Origin: a virus
DNA length: 64,000 nt
IMG/VR virus record: IMGVR_UViG_3300027899_000014
Span: 1-64,000 of that record
Strand: one strand, 5' to 3'
Part shown: positions 54,142-63,127 of the stretch, in pieces
How the letters are laid out: every line of letters begins with the position of its first letter
Numbering within the stretch: the first letter of the stretch is position 1
Made by a program: the position numbers and the translations under genes
The notes under the pieces: generated by a model
Databases searched by the model: none
What the model saw: the letters and a program-made list of their open reading frames with translations, nothing else
What the model was told of the DNA's origin: nothing

Positions 54142-56120
54142 TAATAAATTTCCTGTAAAAGAACTGTAGTTGTTGCAAGTTCATAGATGGGGCCTATTGA
54201 ACCAATGGGTCTATTCAAATAAAAACTTGATGCAGCACCACCAGCAGATTGTATCATTAATTTATATATAACTCCTGCGCCAGCTCCAACATTAGGACTA
54301 TCTAAGTACATATAATGATTAGTCCTAGGTGTAGAAAAATTATCTGCATCATATCCAGGATTCCAAATACCTGACCAATAATTTGGATCTGATAAATTTC
54401 TTCCAATTTCTACATCACCAGTACCGTTTACATTTCTAAATAATCTAAAAATAGTATCATTTGGGGTTTCAAAAGAAATATTATATTGAACTAATATCTG
54501 ACTACCTGAATATTGTGGATTTATTTGGGTATCAAGAACTGAAATAAATGTTCCTAAAAAGCCTGCTGCAGCAAATGCATAAACTGCTGTAGTATCAACT
54601 TTTCTATTTACTGTTTGTACAACCATACCTGTTGCAGGTTGAGCTAACCAACTATATCCATTTGATCTTAAAACTGTTTTAGCGGCTCCAGGAGGAATAG
54701 ATATTACATTATTAACGCCACTGCCAACCAATATTCCATTATCTGTAAGACTTGTTAATCCTGTACCACCTTTAACTACTGGTAATGTACCTGTCATATC
54801 TAATGAAGATATATCAAGATTATCCCAATAAGCGGTAACACCATCACTTTTTAAATATCTGCCTGCAAATGTTGTTTGTGACGGAACATATGATGGAGTT
54901 GCATATGCTAATCCAGTTCCATTGGATGTTAGAACTGTTCCATACGCACCAACACCAGTTAATCCTGTTCCGCCATTGCCTATAGATACCGCATTTACTA
55001 ATGATAAAGTACTAGCATTTAGAGTAGTTACACCAATACTAGATATACCCGATAACGAACCACCCGTAATTGAAATAGCATTTGAATTTTGTGTAGCAAT
55101 TGAACCTAATCCAAGAGCAGTTCTTGCTGTTGCATCAGATGCTACTTGCCAAGTTGTACCATTGCCTACAATAAAATTATTTAAACCATAGGATAATCCG
55201 CCTAATGTAGTTAAATTAGCATTATATGCTTGTACATGCGAGCCAATAACTAATCCTAAATTTGATCTAGCACCCGTTGCATCTGCTGCTCCAGTTCCAC
55301 CATATATAACTGATAAGTATGTTCCTAATGCTAAGGTCGGTATAGATATACTATAAGCACCTGAAAATGTCAAGTTTGAATTTAAATACCAAGTTTTATT
55401 TACAGTACTTTCACTATAAATATCACCTTTATTCAAATATAAACTATAATTAGTAAGACCATTTTCAGCAGAACCATATAAACCTATATTAGAACCACCT
55501 GCATGAGTATCATTTGAATAACCTTGAACACCTATTGCTCTTCCTGTAGATCCAGTAGCATTTACGTGTGCTTCACCTATTACTCCAACACCTTTAGTTA
55601 TACCGTATGTATAACCAACTCCATATAAACCTGCACCATACGACATGATGTATGCAGTTCCTGAAGGTGTTCCAGTATTCGCAATAGATACTGTAATTAC
55701 ATTTGTCCCAGTATTAATATTTGTTATAACTGTGTCAGTAGCTATTCCAACCCCATAAACAACTTGTCCAATATATATTCCAAGTACATCACTAAGTGTA
55801 ATTGTAGTTCCACCTGAACTACCTGCAACAATATTTTTAGAATAATTAAAACCTGTTTTTTCTGATATTAATCCAATATGATGTGGTTCATTTTTTTGAA
55901 TCCCTGCATCAACATCTGAAAATACATTAGTTGCATTTGGAAATCTTGTAGAATTTGCTTGACTACCAATATATAAATTTGTTCCACCTGTTTTTAATAG
56001 TCTTGTTTGTATATCAACGTTTAAATTAATAAAGTTGGCATCAACCTCAGCATTAGTTAATGTTGAGTTTTTAACTGTAGCACCAGTTCCTGAAGTTGAT
56101 CGAGTAGTTATAGCGGCCAT
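54141..56120 (-). CDS. Tail fibre protein
   Basis: A 659-residue protein. The N-terminus (STLTNAEVDANFINLNVDIQ) is the fibre attachment pattern seen in many T4-like fibres. The shaft has repeats such as GTGAADATGARSNLGLVIGS and DATARTALGLGSIATQNSN, typical of trimeric fibres. Residues about 95-165 hold a Gly/Thr-rich beta module shared with 52833-53504. The C-terminal 150 residues (VYAFAAAGFLGTFISVLDTQ onward) look like a C1q/TNF-like head that may bind the host receptor. AGGA precedes ATG 56120, with a late box at 56157-56164. Confidence 0.82.
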   Translation of the reverse strand: MAAITTRSTSGTGATVKNSTLTNAEVDANFINLNVDIQTRLLKTGGTNLYIGSQANSTRFPNATNVFSDVDAGIQKNEPHHIGLISEKTGFNYSKNIVAGSSGGTTITLSDVLGIYIGQVVYGVGIATDTVITNINTGTNVITVSIANTGTPSGTAYIMSYGAGLYGVGYTYGITKGVGVIGEAHVNATGSTGRAIGVQGYSNDTHAGGSNIGLYGSAENGLTNYSLYLNKGDIYSESTVNKTWYLNSNLTFSGAYSISIPTLALGTYLSVIYGGTGAADATGARSNLGLVIGSHVQAYNANLTTLGGLSYGLNNFIVGNGTTWQVASDATARTALGLGSIATQNSNAISITGGSLSGISSIGVTTLNASTLSLVNAVSIGNGGTGLTGVGAYGTVLTSNGTGLAYATPSYVPSQTTFAGRYLKSDGVTAYWDNLDISSLDMTGTLPVVKGGTGLTSLTDNGILVGSGVNNVISIPPGAAKTVLRSNGYSWLAQPATGMVVQTVNRKVDTTAVYAFAAAGFLGTFISVLDTQINPQYSGSQILVQYNISFETPNDTIFRLFRNVNGTGDVEIGRNLSDPNYWSGIWNPGYDADNFSTPRTNHYMYLDSPNVGAGAGVIYKLMIQSAGGAASSFYLNRPIGSIGPIYELATTTVLLQEIY

Positions 56121-56148
56121 TTAGTTATCCTGTTAACAGTATATTTAC

Positions 56149-56373
56149 TTATTTATTATTTATAAATGTCATTAACATTTGTTTTATGTCACTAATATCA
56201 TTTTTCAACAACTGAATTTCGTTATCTTGACGTGCAATTAAATCTCTTTGATACAATTGCAAATTTCTTTTATTAATATATTCATTATATCCATTATCTG
56301 AAATAGTGATTATAGCAGAAGATTCTGTATCTCTTACTAAATCACTATTTCCTGTTACTTTTAAATATTTCAT
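56149..56373 (-). CDS. Small conserved phage protein (74 residues) before the fibre
   Basis: I chose ATG 56373 just after the stop of the 2236-residue gene; the longer frame would need TTG. Sequence MKYLKVTGNSDLVRDTESSA, IITISDNGYNEYINKRNLQL and a C-terminal helix (EIQLLKNDISDIKQMLMTFI). The V-x-x-x-x-LVRD-x-x-S-x-AI pattern with a C-terminal coiled coil is found in small proteins of marine T4-like phages next to structural genes. It may be a trimeric adaptor; function unknown. Confidence 0.65.
   Translation of the reverse strand: MKYLKVTGNSDLVRDTESSAIITISDNGYNEYINKRNLQLYQRDLIARQDNEIQLLKNDISDIKQMLMTFINNK
56157..56164 (-). promoter_or_regulatory. Late promoter box (TATAAATA) for the tail fibre
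   Basis: Minus-strand ATTTATAAATAATAAATAAG, 36 bp before ATG 56120. It lies in the last codons of the 74-residue gene. Confidence 0.65.
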
Positions 56374-56374
56374 G

Positions 56375-59300
56375 TTATGCGCAAGCAACAATTCTCAAAT
56401 CTTTTACAGTTGGAATAGCGCAAGTATTTGAAGATTGCATTACTAATTTAACTGCAACGGTATCAAATTGTCCTATAGTTGAATGAATATTAATACTACC
56501 TTGAACAGTAGATGAATTAACAACTGACATTGTCAATGTAGATTTACCTACATCTGCTCCTGTACCATTAACTATAGCAGTAATTAATGATGCAGTACCT
56601 ACGCCTACACCAGTTACTAATGATCCAATTGATACACCAACAGTGGTAGGTATTACAATTGTGTTTGTGCCGGAAACACCACTAATTGTTTCTACAGTAA
56701 TAATGTTATCCGTTTCTACATTATAGTGATAATCTGTAAATGTAAAATCACTCAAATCAGTTTTTATTACTGGAGTAGCAGGTTCTATTTTAACCCAATT
56801 TAACGTATTTATATCACCTGATTTTATTGCTTTATAATATACAAATACATCAGAACTTAAAGGAACATTTGCAGAAAAATTTATTTTTAAATAGCCACAA
56901 ACTTGATTAAGTATAATGTTATTAGAAACATATTTACTAACAGTAGAACTTCCTACAGGAGTAATATCATCCTTAAACATTACTTTATTAACTATAGTAG
57001 TACCAGCTATTGAAGCTTGACTTGTAAAATCTTGTAATGCACTATCAACAAAAGATACAAATAGTTTTCCGGTAGTACCGTCATCTGTAATATGAGATAC
57101 AAGAAATGTACCATTATTTAATGATGAAGTTGTTCCTGCAATAGTAATATAAGTTCCAATAGCAATAGCTTTTAACTTACCTCTAAATGTAGCATCTGTA
57201 CTGCTGATAAAAGCATTTCCATATACAGTATCTGCCATTTTAGTATTAAAAGTTAATCCTACTCCAGTAAATACAGATACTTCATCAATTAATGCTAGAT
57301 TTGTATTACTTTCATATGGTTTATTAATTTTATTTGCTATTAATACAGAACTAACTCTATGAGTATCAATGATAGGAGATAAACTATCTTTTGTAGTTTT
57401 AATTGTTGCAGTAAGAGTTAATGGTTTTATTCCATTAAGACCTGCATTTGCTTCATTAACTTCAGATACAATCATTCTAGGTGAATTAAAATAATTTGTA
57501 TCATTAGAAACACATGCAACAGATGCCGCGTCAATAACATAAGGTGTTTCAAAACCATCTACAGATTTTCCTGACGCAGTTCTAATTTTATAATCAATAC
57601 TAGTTTCTGGAAAATTCAAGTTTGTAAATGAAGGTTGAATCGCATCATATTGAATATTTTTTGATAATAACCATACTTCAGATGAACTAGCTGGCCCAGC
57701 GTATCCAGAAGCTGTAGCATTACCTCCAGCAGTTATTGTATATGAATCCATATCAACATTTGCTATAGTTCTATCACCATTTAAATTTGCTGCAGTAATA
57801 CCATTTATAGTATTAGCAACACCACTAATTCTAACAATACTTCCTGAAGGCATACCATGATCCTGATGCCATACTCTAACTAAGGCAGAGCCACTTGTAG
57901 TTTGGAATGGATATGCATCAAATGAATCAATTGTAATTTTAGTGGTTGGAATTACATCATTAATAAAATCAATACTACCTACTGCGTTTACATCAAATTT
58001 AGCTCTGTATACTGTAAATTTCATATCTTGAGTATCGCATGGAGTCCATGATTGCCCATTTTGAGATTTATATAATACACCAGCATAAGGTTGTTGTGTT
58101 ATAGTTTGTGTAGAATCTGGAATCAAATTACCCATTTCAGAAATCCAAACTCTATAAAGAATAGAATCACTCAATAATACAATTGCATAATCTGTACCAT
58201 CTTTTACATACACAGGACTTTTAAAATTAAATGTTGTAGGTGTATCATACTTTGGATATGGTACATCTCCGCCTTCTTCAGCCGTTACAGTAACAATTGT
58301 TGAAGACAAATTAATTTGTTCCGGTAATAATGTAACTGAACTAAATGGTAAAATAGTTGCACCTGGATATCCATTAACTGTTTCACGAATTTGTAATGTT
58401 ACAGGAATACTAGGATCTTTTTTAGCAAAGAATATATCTACTTTAGTTAAGAAGCATCCACCTGGTTGATCTTTAATAGTAAATGTTTGAGCAAGAGGAT
58501 CATACCAACCAGTACCTGAAACAACTCTTTCAGATGTTTCTGTAATAACTCTATTATCTGTTAAACGTTCTTGTACTAATTCGCCATTTCTTGTAGCAGT
58601 ATATGTTGCTTGTTTAGTTTGTAATACACCATTTGCTTCATACATACTAGTCCCTCTAGAATTAAATAATCCTAATGGAGTTGCGGTATCTTGTAGTTTA
58701 AATTCACGTTTGCCAGTTCTAAATCTAACGCTATCAGTATTAGGAATATCAAATAATAAATTAGCACTACCATTAAAATTAGTTATTACTGAATTACCTT
58801 TTACTTTAGCAACTGGAGTGGCTGTTAATGTACCATAAGCAAGACTAACGTTTCCTTTTACAACATCTCCAGATAAGAATGAACCCTTAATATTAACAAC
58901 ATATATTGATTTATGTAATGTAATTGGATTATATTCTATGTCTACAATAACTGCTGTTGCAGGACATCCTGATGAATCTGGAGTTTGATACGCAGTAGCA
59001 CCTCTAAGTGATACAAATATAATATCACCTCGATTTAAACAAACTTGAGTATCACCATTTATTCTACGTTGTGCATTAGAAGAATCTCCACCAACATTAG
59101 ACGCATAATCAAATATTCCACTAACAGAAGTTCCAAGATCTAATTTTGTAGCAGGTGTACAATAGTTAGAAATATCCATATTTTCAAAGAATGGATAAAA
59201 TTCTGTTTCTGGTTTTAATGCTTTTGCTTGAATTAAAACATTTCTTGAACGAATGTATGGAATAACAGCAGATGATACAATTCTATCTTCCGTTAATTGA

Positions 59301-62300
59301 GTATCAACTTTAGCAACTAATGTTGTATTAACACCGCTTCTATATTGTCCCTTTGTAGTCGCAGTAGTAGTTGTTAATGTATAAGAACCTCCATAAAGAC
59401 TCCAATGACCATTTAATGAAAAACTCTGTCCGGTTAATCCTCTAGCTTGAGCCTGTGCGGCAAGTCCTCCGCTATAGGCATTAGTAATAACGGGTTTGCC
59501 TGACCATTGAGTTTGCCAAGCATTCCAAATAGTACCAAGAACTCCTGAAGATTCTCCCAATATTTTAATAGTATTATAGTTACCTTCAACATTATTAATA
59601 ATATCCGGTCTACGTTCTGTTTCAAACCAATCATCAGAAGAAGGAGTTAATTCCATTTTACCTAGAAAAGTAAAAATTGCAAATGGATTTATACGTTCCG
59701 TTCTTGAACCTAAAGTTTGTTCTGCTATTTTAACATGATCTATTACAGGCAATGTTATAATATCACCGTACATTTTATAACTATTTGATGTTCTAGCACC
59801 TTCAGTTTTATTTTTCTCAATTATATTAATGTTTTGCATTGTATAAAATGGACGCAATTGATTATTTTCTTGATCAATAGCACACAAATAATCAGGTGAC
59901 AAGGTATTACCTATGCCATGTCCATTGAAACTATCTACAATAAATCCATTTTGGAATCTATCTAAACCAGAAGTATCTGTTATCTTCATTGATACAGTTT
60001 CTTGTTCAAGTAATGATAAAGATGTATAATACTCTAAATTTTCAATTCGTTTTTCTAGTTTACCGATATCACGCATAGTATATCGTTTATTTTCTGCCTT
60101 CGTGAAAATAACATTATCAATACTAGTATTTAATGTGTATGGAGCAAGAGTTAATGAATACAACTCCATACCTGTTGACATTACAGGTGGTTGTAATGGA
60201 GGTATGTTTGGTGTACCTTTTACATTAACAAAATTACCGGTATAATCAATATAGATTTTATCCAATCTAGGCAAATAATAATCATAATCTATGTTTACAT
60301 CAATAGCTCTTTTAGGTAAAAATGTAGTAGATGTCCAAGAAGAACCGTTATATGCTGGACGGAAATCTATAACATCTCTTAATGAGAATCCTGTGTATGT
60401 TGGAATTTCATTATAGCCAATACCTGTGTATGATTCTACTGTAAAATAATCACCTGTACCATGGGCAAAATATTCAAAATACACTTGAACTGGCGCAGTA
60501 GGTGGAGAGAAAGATGATTTTAAAGTTAAACGACTATAATCATAATGAGTTTCTCTTTGACCATCATCAAAATCATATCTGTCTGAAATGTCTATAGTGT
60601 AATCACCAGTAGGAGCAGCAAATGTGCCCGATTTCATTTTGATAGATAAAACCCTGAAAGTATCTGCATAACCAAGATTTAATGTGGTTGCCTGTCCTAA
60701 TGTAGCCGTAGTATATGTTGTATTACTAATAGTTGCAGTTTTGGTTCTTCTAGTAGATGTAGCACCAGTTTTATTAATAGCTGCGGATAGAATAACACTT
60801 TGGCCATTATAAGAAGCATTTACGGATATTGTTACTTGATTTCCTGCAACAACTATACCAGTAATTGGAACAATTGCAGAGGTTGTAGATAATAAGTAAT
60901 TTTCATATGCTGCAGCAGAGGCAAATGTTCCAGTATCAGTTGTTTGGAATGCTACTTGACCCGAAGCTACAGTTAACGCAGCAAATCTTTCAAATACTGT
61001 ATAACTAATATCAGAAGATGCTTTAATAAATGAATTTGGTAATGGAAATATTAATCCTGAATTGTTAGGTTCAACAATATCTGTAGATATTAAAGAAAAT
61101 GTAGATCCTGTAATTGCAACTGAAGGTGATGAATCTATAGTTATTGCTGAATTACCTGCAATTGCAGTAACTCTTTTTACCTGTCCTGCAATATAAAGAT
61201 AGTCACCTACTCTTAATACTGATAGAAAGTTTGTTCCAGTTCCAGTAAGTGATGTAGTTGAACCTGTTATGGTTCCTAATAACTGAGTTAAATTTGGACT
61301 AATATCAGCAACAAATCCAGATATAGCAAATGATTTTGTATCTCTACTAAAATTTTTGCCTACTCTCATAGAAATATCAAAAATAAACAATTTGTATATT
61401 GTAGTTGTTTGATATACTAAACCATTATCCCATTCTACACCTCTAACTTTACAAGTACCAATTATGTTACCTGCTCCTGCAAGTTGATCATAAATGTTAA
61501 TTGTTACATTATTTTTATAGTCTGGTATGCCGGCTAAATTTTTAACAAAGACATAATTACCTACAGTTGCAGTTACTTTAGCATTATTTACAGAATTATA
61601 AGTTCTTGCTTTATCTACATCTACAAATTCAGTAGAAGGTTTTTGAATTTTATATCCTTGAACATATGCTTTACCTGCTTCCATACCAATAGCAAGTTTT
61701 GCTTCATTACCAAAATTGGCATAGGCAACGGCCTCAGCATTTGTGCCACTATCACTTGTTATAATAACATTTGGATTTGAAGTAAATCCAGAACCTATAT
61801 TAATAACATCAATACCAATTAATTTGCCTTCACTATTAATTTTAGCTGCAGCAGATGCACCAATACCACCTCCACCTGAAAAACTAATGGTAGGAGCAGT
61901 TAAAAATCCAGAACCTTGTTTTGTAACTTCAATTGAAATTACAGAACCAAAGGAATCATATACACCTCTATTATAATTAGGTTTTGGTGTATATTCCCAT
62001 TGAACTCCAGTAGTGGTACCATCGTACACTTTACCTACAGTATGAGTTGGACCTGTAGATCCAGCAGAAGTAGCGGTGTTTCTAGCAGTATATAATTTGT
62101 TACTGTTTGAAACAATATCACCTAATAAATATAATCTATCAGATATCCAATTACTTCTATCATTATTTCTATGTTCACGTACATCTATTCCAAAAGGTAC
62201 TACAATATAGTCTCCTGATTCATCATAAGTTCTTTCTGCCAAAGTTTTTTCTAATTGCGCATAATCTGTACCGCTTTTTATACTCAATATTCTACCATTA

Positions 62301-63085
62301 ACAACTCGTGCTAATTCAATAAAATTAGAATCAGTAGTTGTACCAATAGGTAGTTTTGTCAAAACTAAATCTATAAAATGTCTATGTGATCCTGGAGCAG
62401 AATAATTATAACTATTTTGTGCATTATCTAGTAATGATTCATCTTCATACTCAGTAATGATAGATTCATTAATAGTTAACCCGATTCTATAAGAAGGTAT
62501 GTTTGAATATTTGTCTAATATAACAGTTTGGCTATCTGCTAAAACAAAAAATCCATTAATGTAATATACACCTCTTTTTATAATCCCTGCTGAACCAATA
62601 CCAGTAGCATTGGTAGAAATAGATTGTACAGAATGTGTTTCATCTGCAAGAGATATTACTTCTGAATTACTAAATGGAACAGAAGCGGAGGAATTATCAG
62701 ATGTTATATAACGAACAAATAAAGTTGCTGGATCAGTATTATCATGCGCAGTAGCATATAAAACTTCTGCCGTAATACCACTAGTAGCACCTACAATTTG
62801 TTTACCTATAAAAGAATTTATGAAATCATTTACGTCAACTCCACCATAAGTAGGATCTACTTTTATATAATTATATTTTGTGTCAACTGAAAATTCACCA
62901 GGAATTACCATGGAACCCTGTTTGAAAATATGGTCTCCATGTCTTTTAACTTGTTGTTGGACAATTGTTTGGAGTTGTGTTAATTCTCTTGCTTGAACAG
63001 GATATCCTGGACGAAACAATATTTTATAGAATTTTTTATCTTCATTGTAATCGTCGTAGTACGGTTCTGTATTAAAATCTAACAT
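56375..63085 (-). CDS. DUF4815-type giant virion structural protein (2236 residues)
   Basis: The N-terminus (YYDDYNEDKKFYKILFRPGY followed by PVQARELTQLQTI and KRHGDHIFKQGSMVIPG) is the DUF4815 signature of large structural proteins in cyanophage-like genomes. DIDVREHRNND-like and RYTMRDIGKLEKRIENLEYY segments and RTLTLKPETEFYPFF-like (KALKPETEFYPFF) segments follow. Inserted beta modules include two GxGFT units (about 61,700-61,950) and a GTGTNFLSVLRVG unit (about 61,090-61,290). A QPGGCFLTKVDIFFAKKD block lies near residue 1540. It is probably a baseplate-to-fibre connector; the mechanism is unknown. AAAGAGAG precedes ATG 63085. Confidence 0.8.
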   Translation of the reverse strand: MLDFNTEPYYDDYNEDKKFYKILFRPGYPVQARELTQLQTIVQQQVKRHGDHIFKQGSMVIPGEFSVDTKYNYIKVDPTYGGVDVNDFINSFIGKQIVGATSGITAEVLYATAHDNTDPATLFVRYITSDNSSASVPFSNSEVISLADETHSVQSISTNATGIGSAGIIKRGVYYINGFFVLADSQTVILDKYSNIPSYRIGLTINESIITEYEDESLLDNAQNSYNYSAPGSHRHFIDLVLTKLPIGTTTDSNFIELARVVNGRILSIKSGTDYAQLEKTLAERTYDESGDYIVVPFGIDVREHRNNDRSNWISDRLYLLGDIVSNSNKLYTARNTATSAGSTGPTHTVGKVYDGTTTGVQWEYTPKPNYNRGVYDSFGSVISIEVTKQGSGFLTAPTISFSGGGGIGASAAAKINSEGKLIGIDVINIGSGFTSNPNVIITSDSGTNAEAVAYANFGNEAKLAIGMEAGKAYVQGYKIQKPSTEFVDVDKARTYNSVNNAKVTATVGNYVFVKNLAGIPDYKNNVTINIYDQLAGAGNIIGTCKVRGVEWDNGLVYQTTTIYKLFIFDISMRVGKNFSRDTKSFAISGFVADISPNLTQLLGTITGSTTSLTGTGTNFLSVLRVGDYLYIAGQVKRVTAIAGNSAITIDSSPSVAITGSTFSLISTDIVEPNNSGLIFPLPNSFIKASSDISYTVFERFAALTVASGQVAFQTTDTGTFASAAAYENYLLSTTSAIVPITGIVVAGNQVTISVNASYNGQSVILSAAINKTGATSTRRTKTATISNTTYTTATLGQATTLNLGYADTFRVLSIKMKSGTFAAPTGDYTIDISDRYDFDDGQRETHYDYSRLTLKSSFSPPTAPVQVYFEYFAHGTGDYFTVESYTGIGYNEIPTYTGFSLRDVIDFRPAYNGSSWTSTTFLPKRAIDVNIDYDYYLPRLDKIYIDYTGNFVNVKGTPNIPPLQPPVMSTGMELYSLTLAPYTLNTSIDNVIFTKAENKRYTMRDIGKLEKRIENLEYYTSLSLLEQETVSMKITDTSGLDRFQNGFIVDSFNGHGIGNTLSPDYLCAIDQENNQLRPFYTMQNINIIEKNKTEGARTSNSYKMYGDIITLPVIDHVKIAEQTLGSRTERINPFAIFTFLGKMELTPSSDDWFETERRPDIINNVEGNYNTIKILGESSGVLGTIWNAWQTQWSGKPVITNAYSGGLAAQAQARGLTGQSFSLNGHWSLYGGSYTLTTTTATTKGQYRSGVNTTLVAKVDTQLTEDRIVSSAVIPYIRSRNVLIQAKALKPETEFYPFFENMDISNYCTPATKLDLGTSVSGIFDYASNVGGDSSNAQRRINGDTQVCLNRGDIIFVSLRGATAYQTPDSSGCPATAVIVDIEYNPITLHKSIYVVNIKGSFLSGDVVKGNVSLAYGTLTATPVAKVKGNSVITNFNGSANLLFDIPNTDSVRFRTGKREFKLQDTATPLGLFNSRGTSMYEANGVLQTKQATYTATRNGELVQERLTDNRVITETSERVVSGTGWYDPLAQTFTIKDQPGGCFLTKVDIFFAKKDPSIPVTLQIRETVNGYPGATILPFSSVTLLPEQINLSSTIVTVTAEEGGDVPYPKYDTPTTFNFKSPVYVKDGTDYAIVLLSDSILYRVWISEMGNLIPDSTQTITQQPYAGVLYKSQNGQSWTPCDTQDMKFTVYRAKFDVNAVGSIDFINDVIPTTKITIDSFDAYPFQTTSGSALVRVWHQDHGMPSGSIVRISGVANTINGITAANLNGDRTIANVDMDSYTITAGGNATASGYAGPASSSEVWLLSKNIQYDAIQPSFTNLNFPETSIDYKIRTASGKSVDGFETPYVIDAASVACVSNDTNYFNSPRMIVSEVNEANAGLNGIKPLTLTATIKTTKDSLSPIIDTHRVSSVLIANKINKPYESNTNLALIDEVSVFTGVGLTFNTKMADTVYGNAFISSTDATFRGKLKAIAIGTYITIAGTTSSLNNGTFLVSHITDDGTTGKLFVSFVDSALQDFTSQASIAGTTIVNKVMFKDDITPVGSSTVSKYVSNNIILNQVCGYLKINFSANVPLSSDVFVYYKAIKSGDINTLNWVKIEPATPVIKTDLSDFTFTDYHYNVETDNIITVETISGVSGTNTIVIPTTVGVSIGSLVTGVGVGTASLITAIVNGTGADVGKSTLTMSVVNSSTVQGSINIHSTIGQFDTVAVKLVMQSSNTCAIPTVKDLRIVACA

Positions 63086-63119
63086 GATTCTCTCTTTGTC
63101 CTAAAGGTATTGTTATCAT

Positions 63120-63127
63120 TATTTATT
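63120..63127 (-). promoter_or_regulatory. Late promoter box (AATAAATA) for the DUF4815-type gene
   Basis: Minus-strand TCTAATAAATAATGA, 34 bp before ATG 63085, overlapping the stop of the gp53-like gene. Confidence 0.5.
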
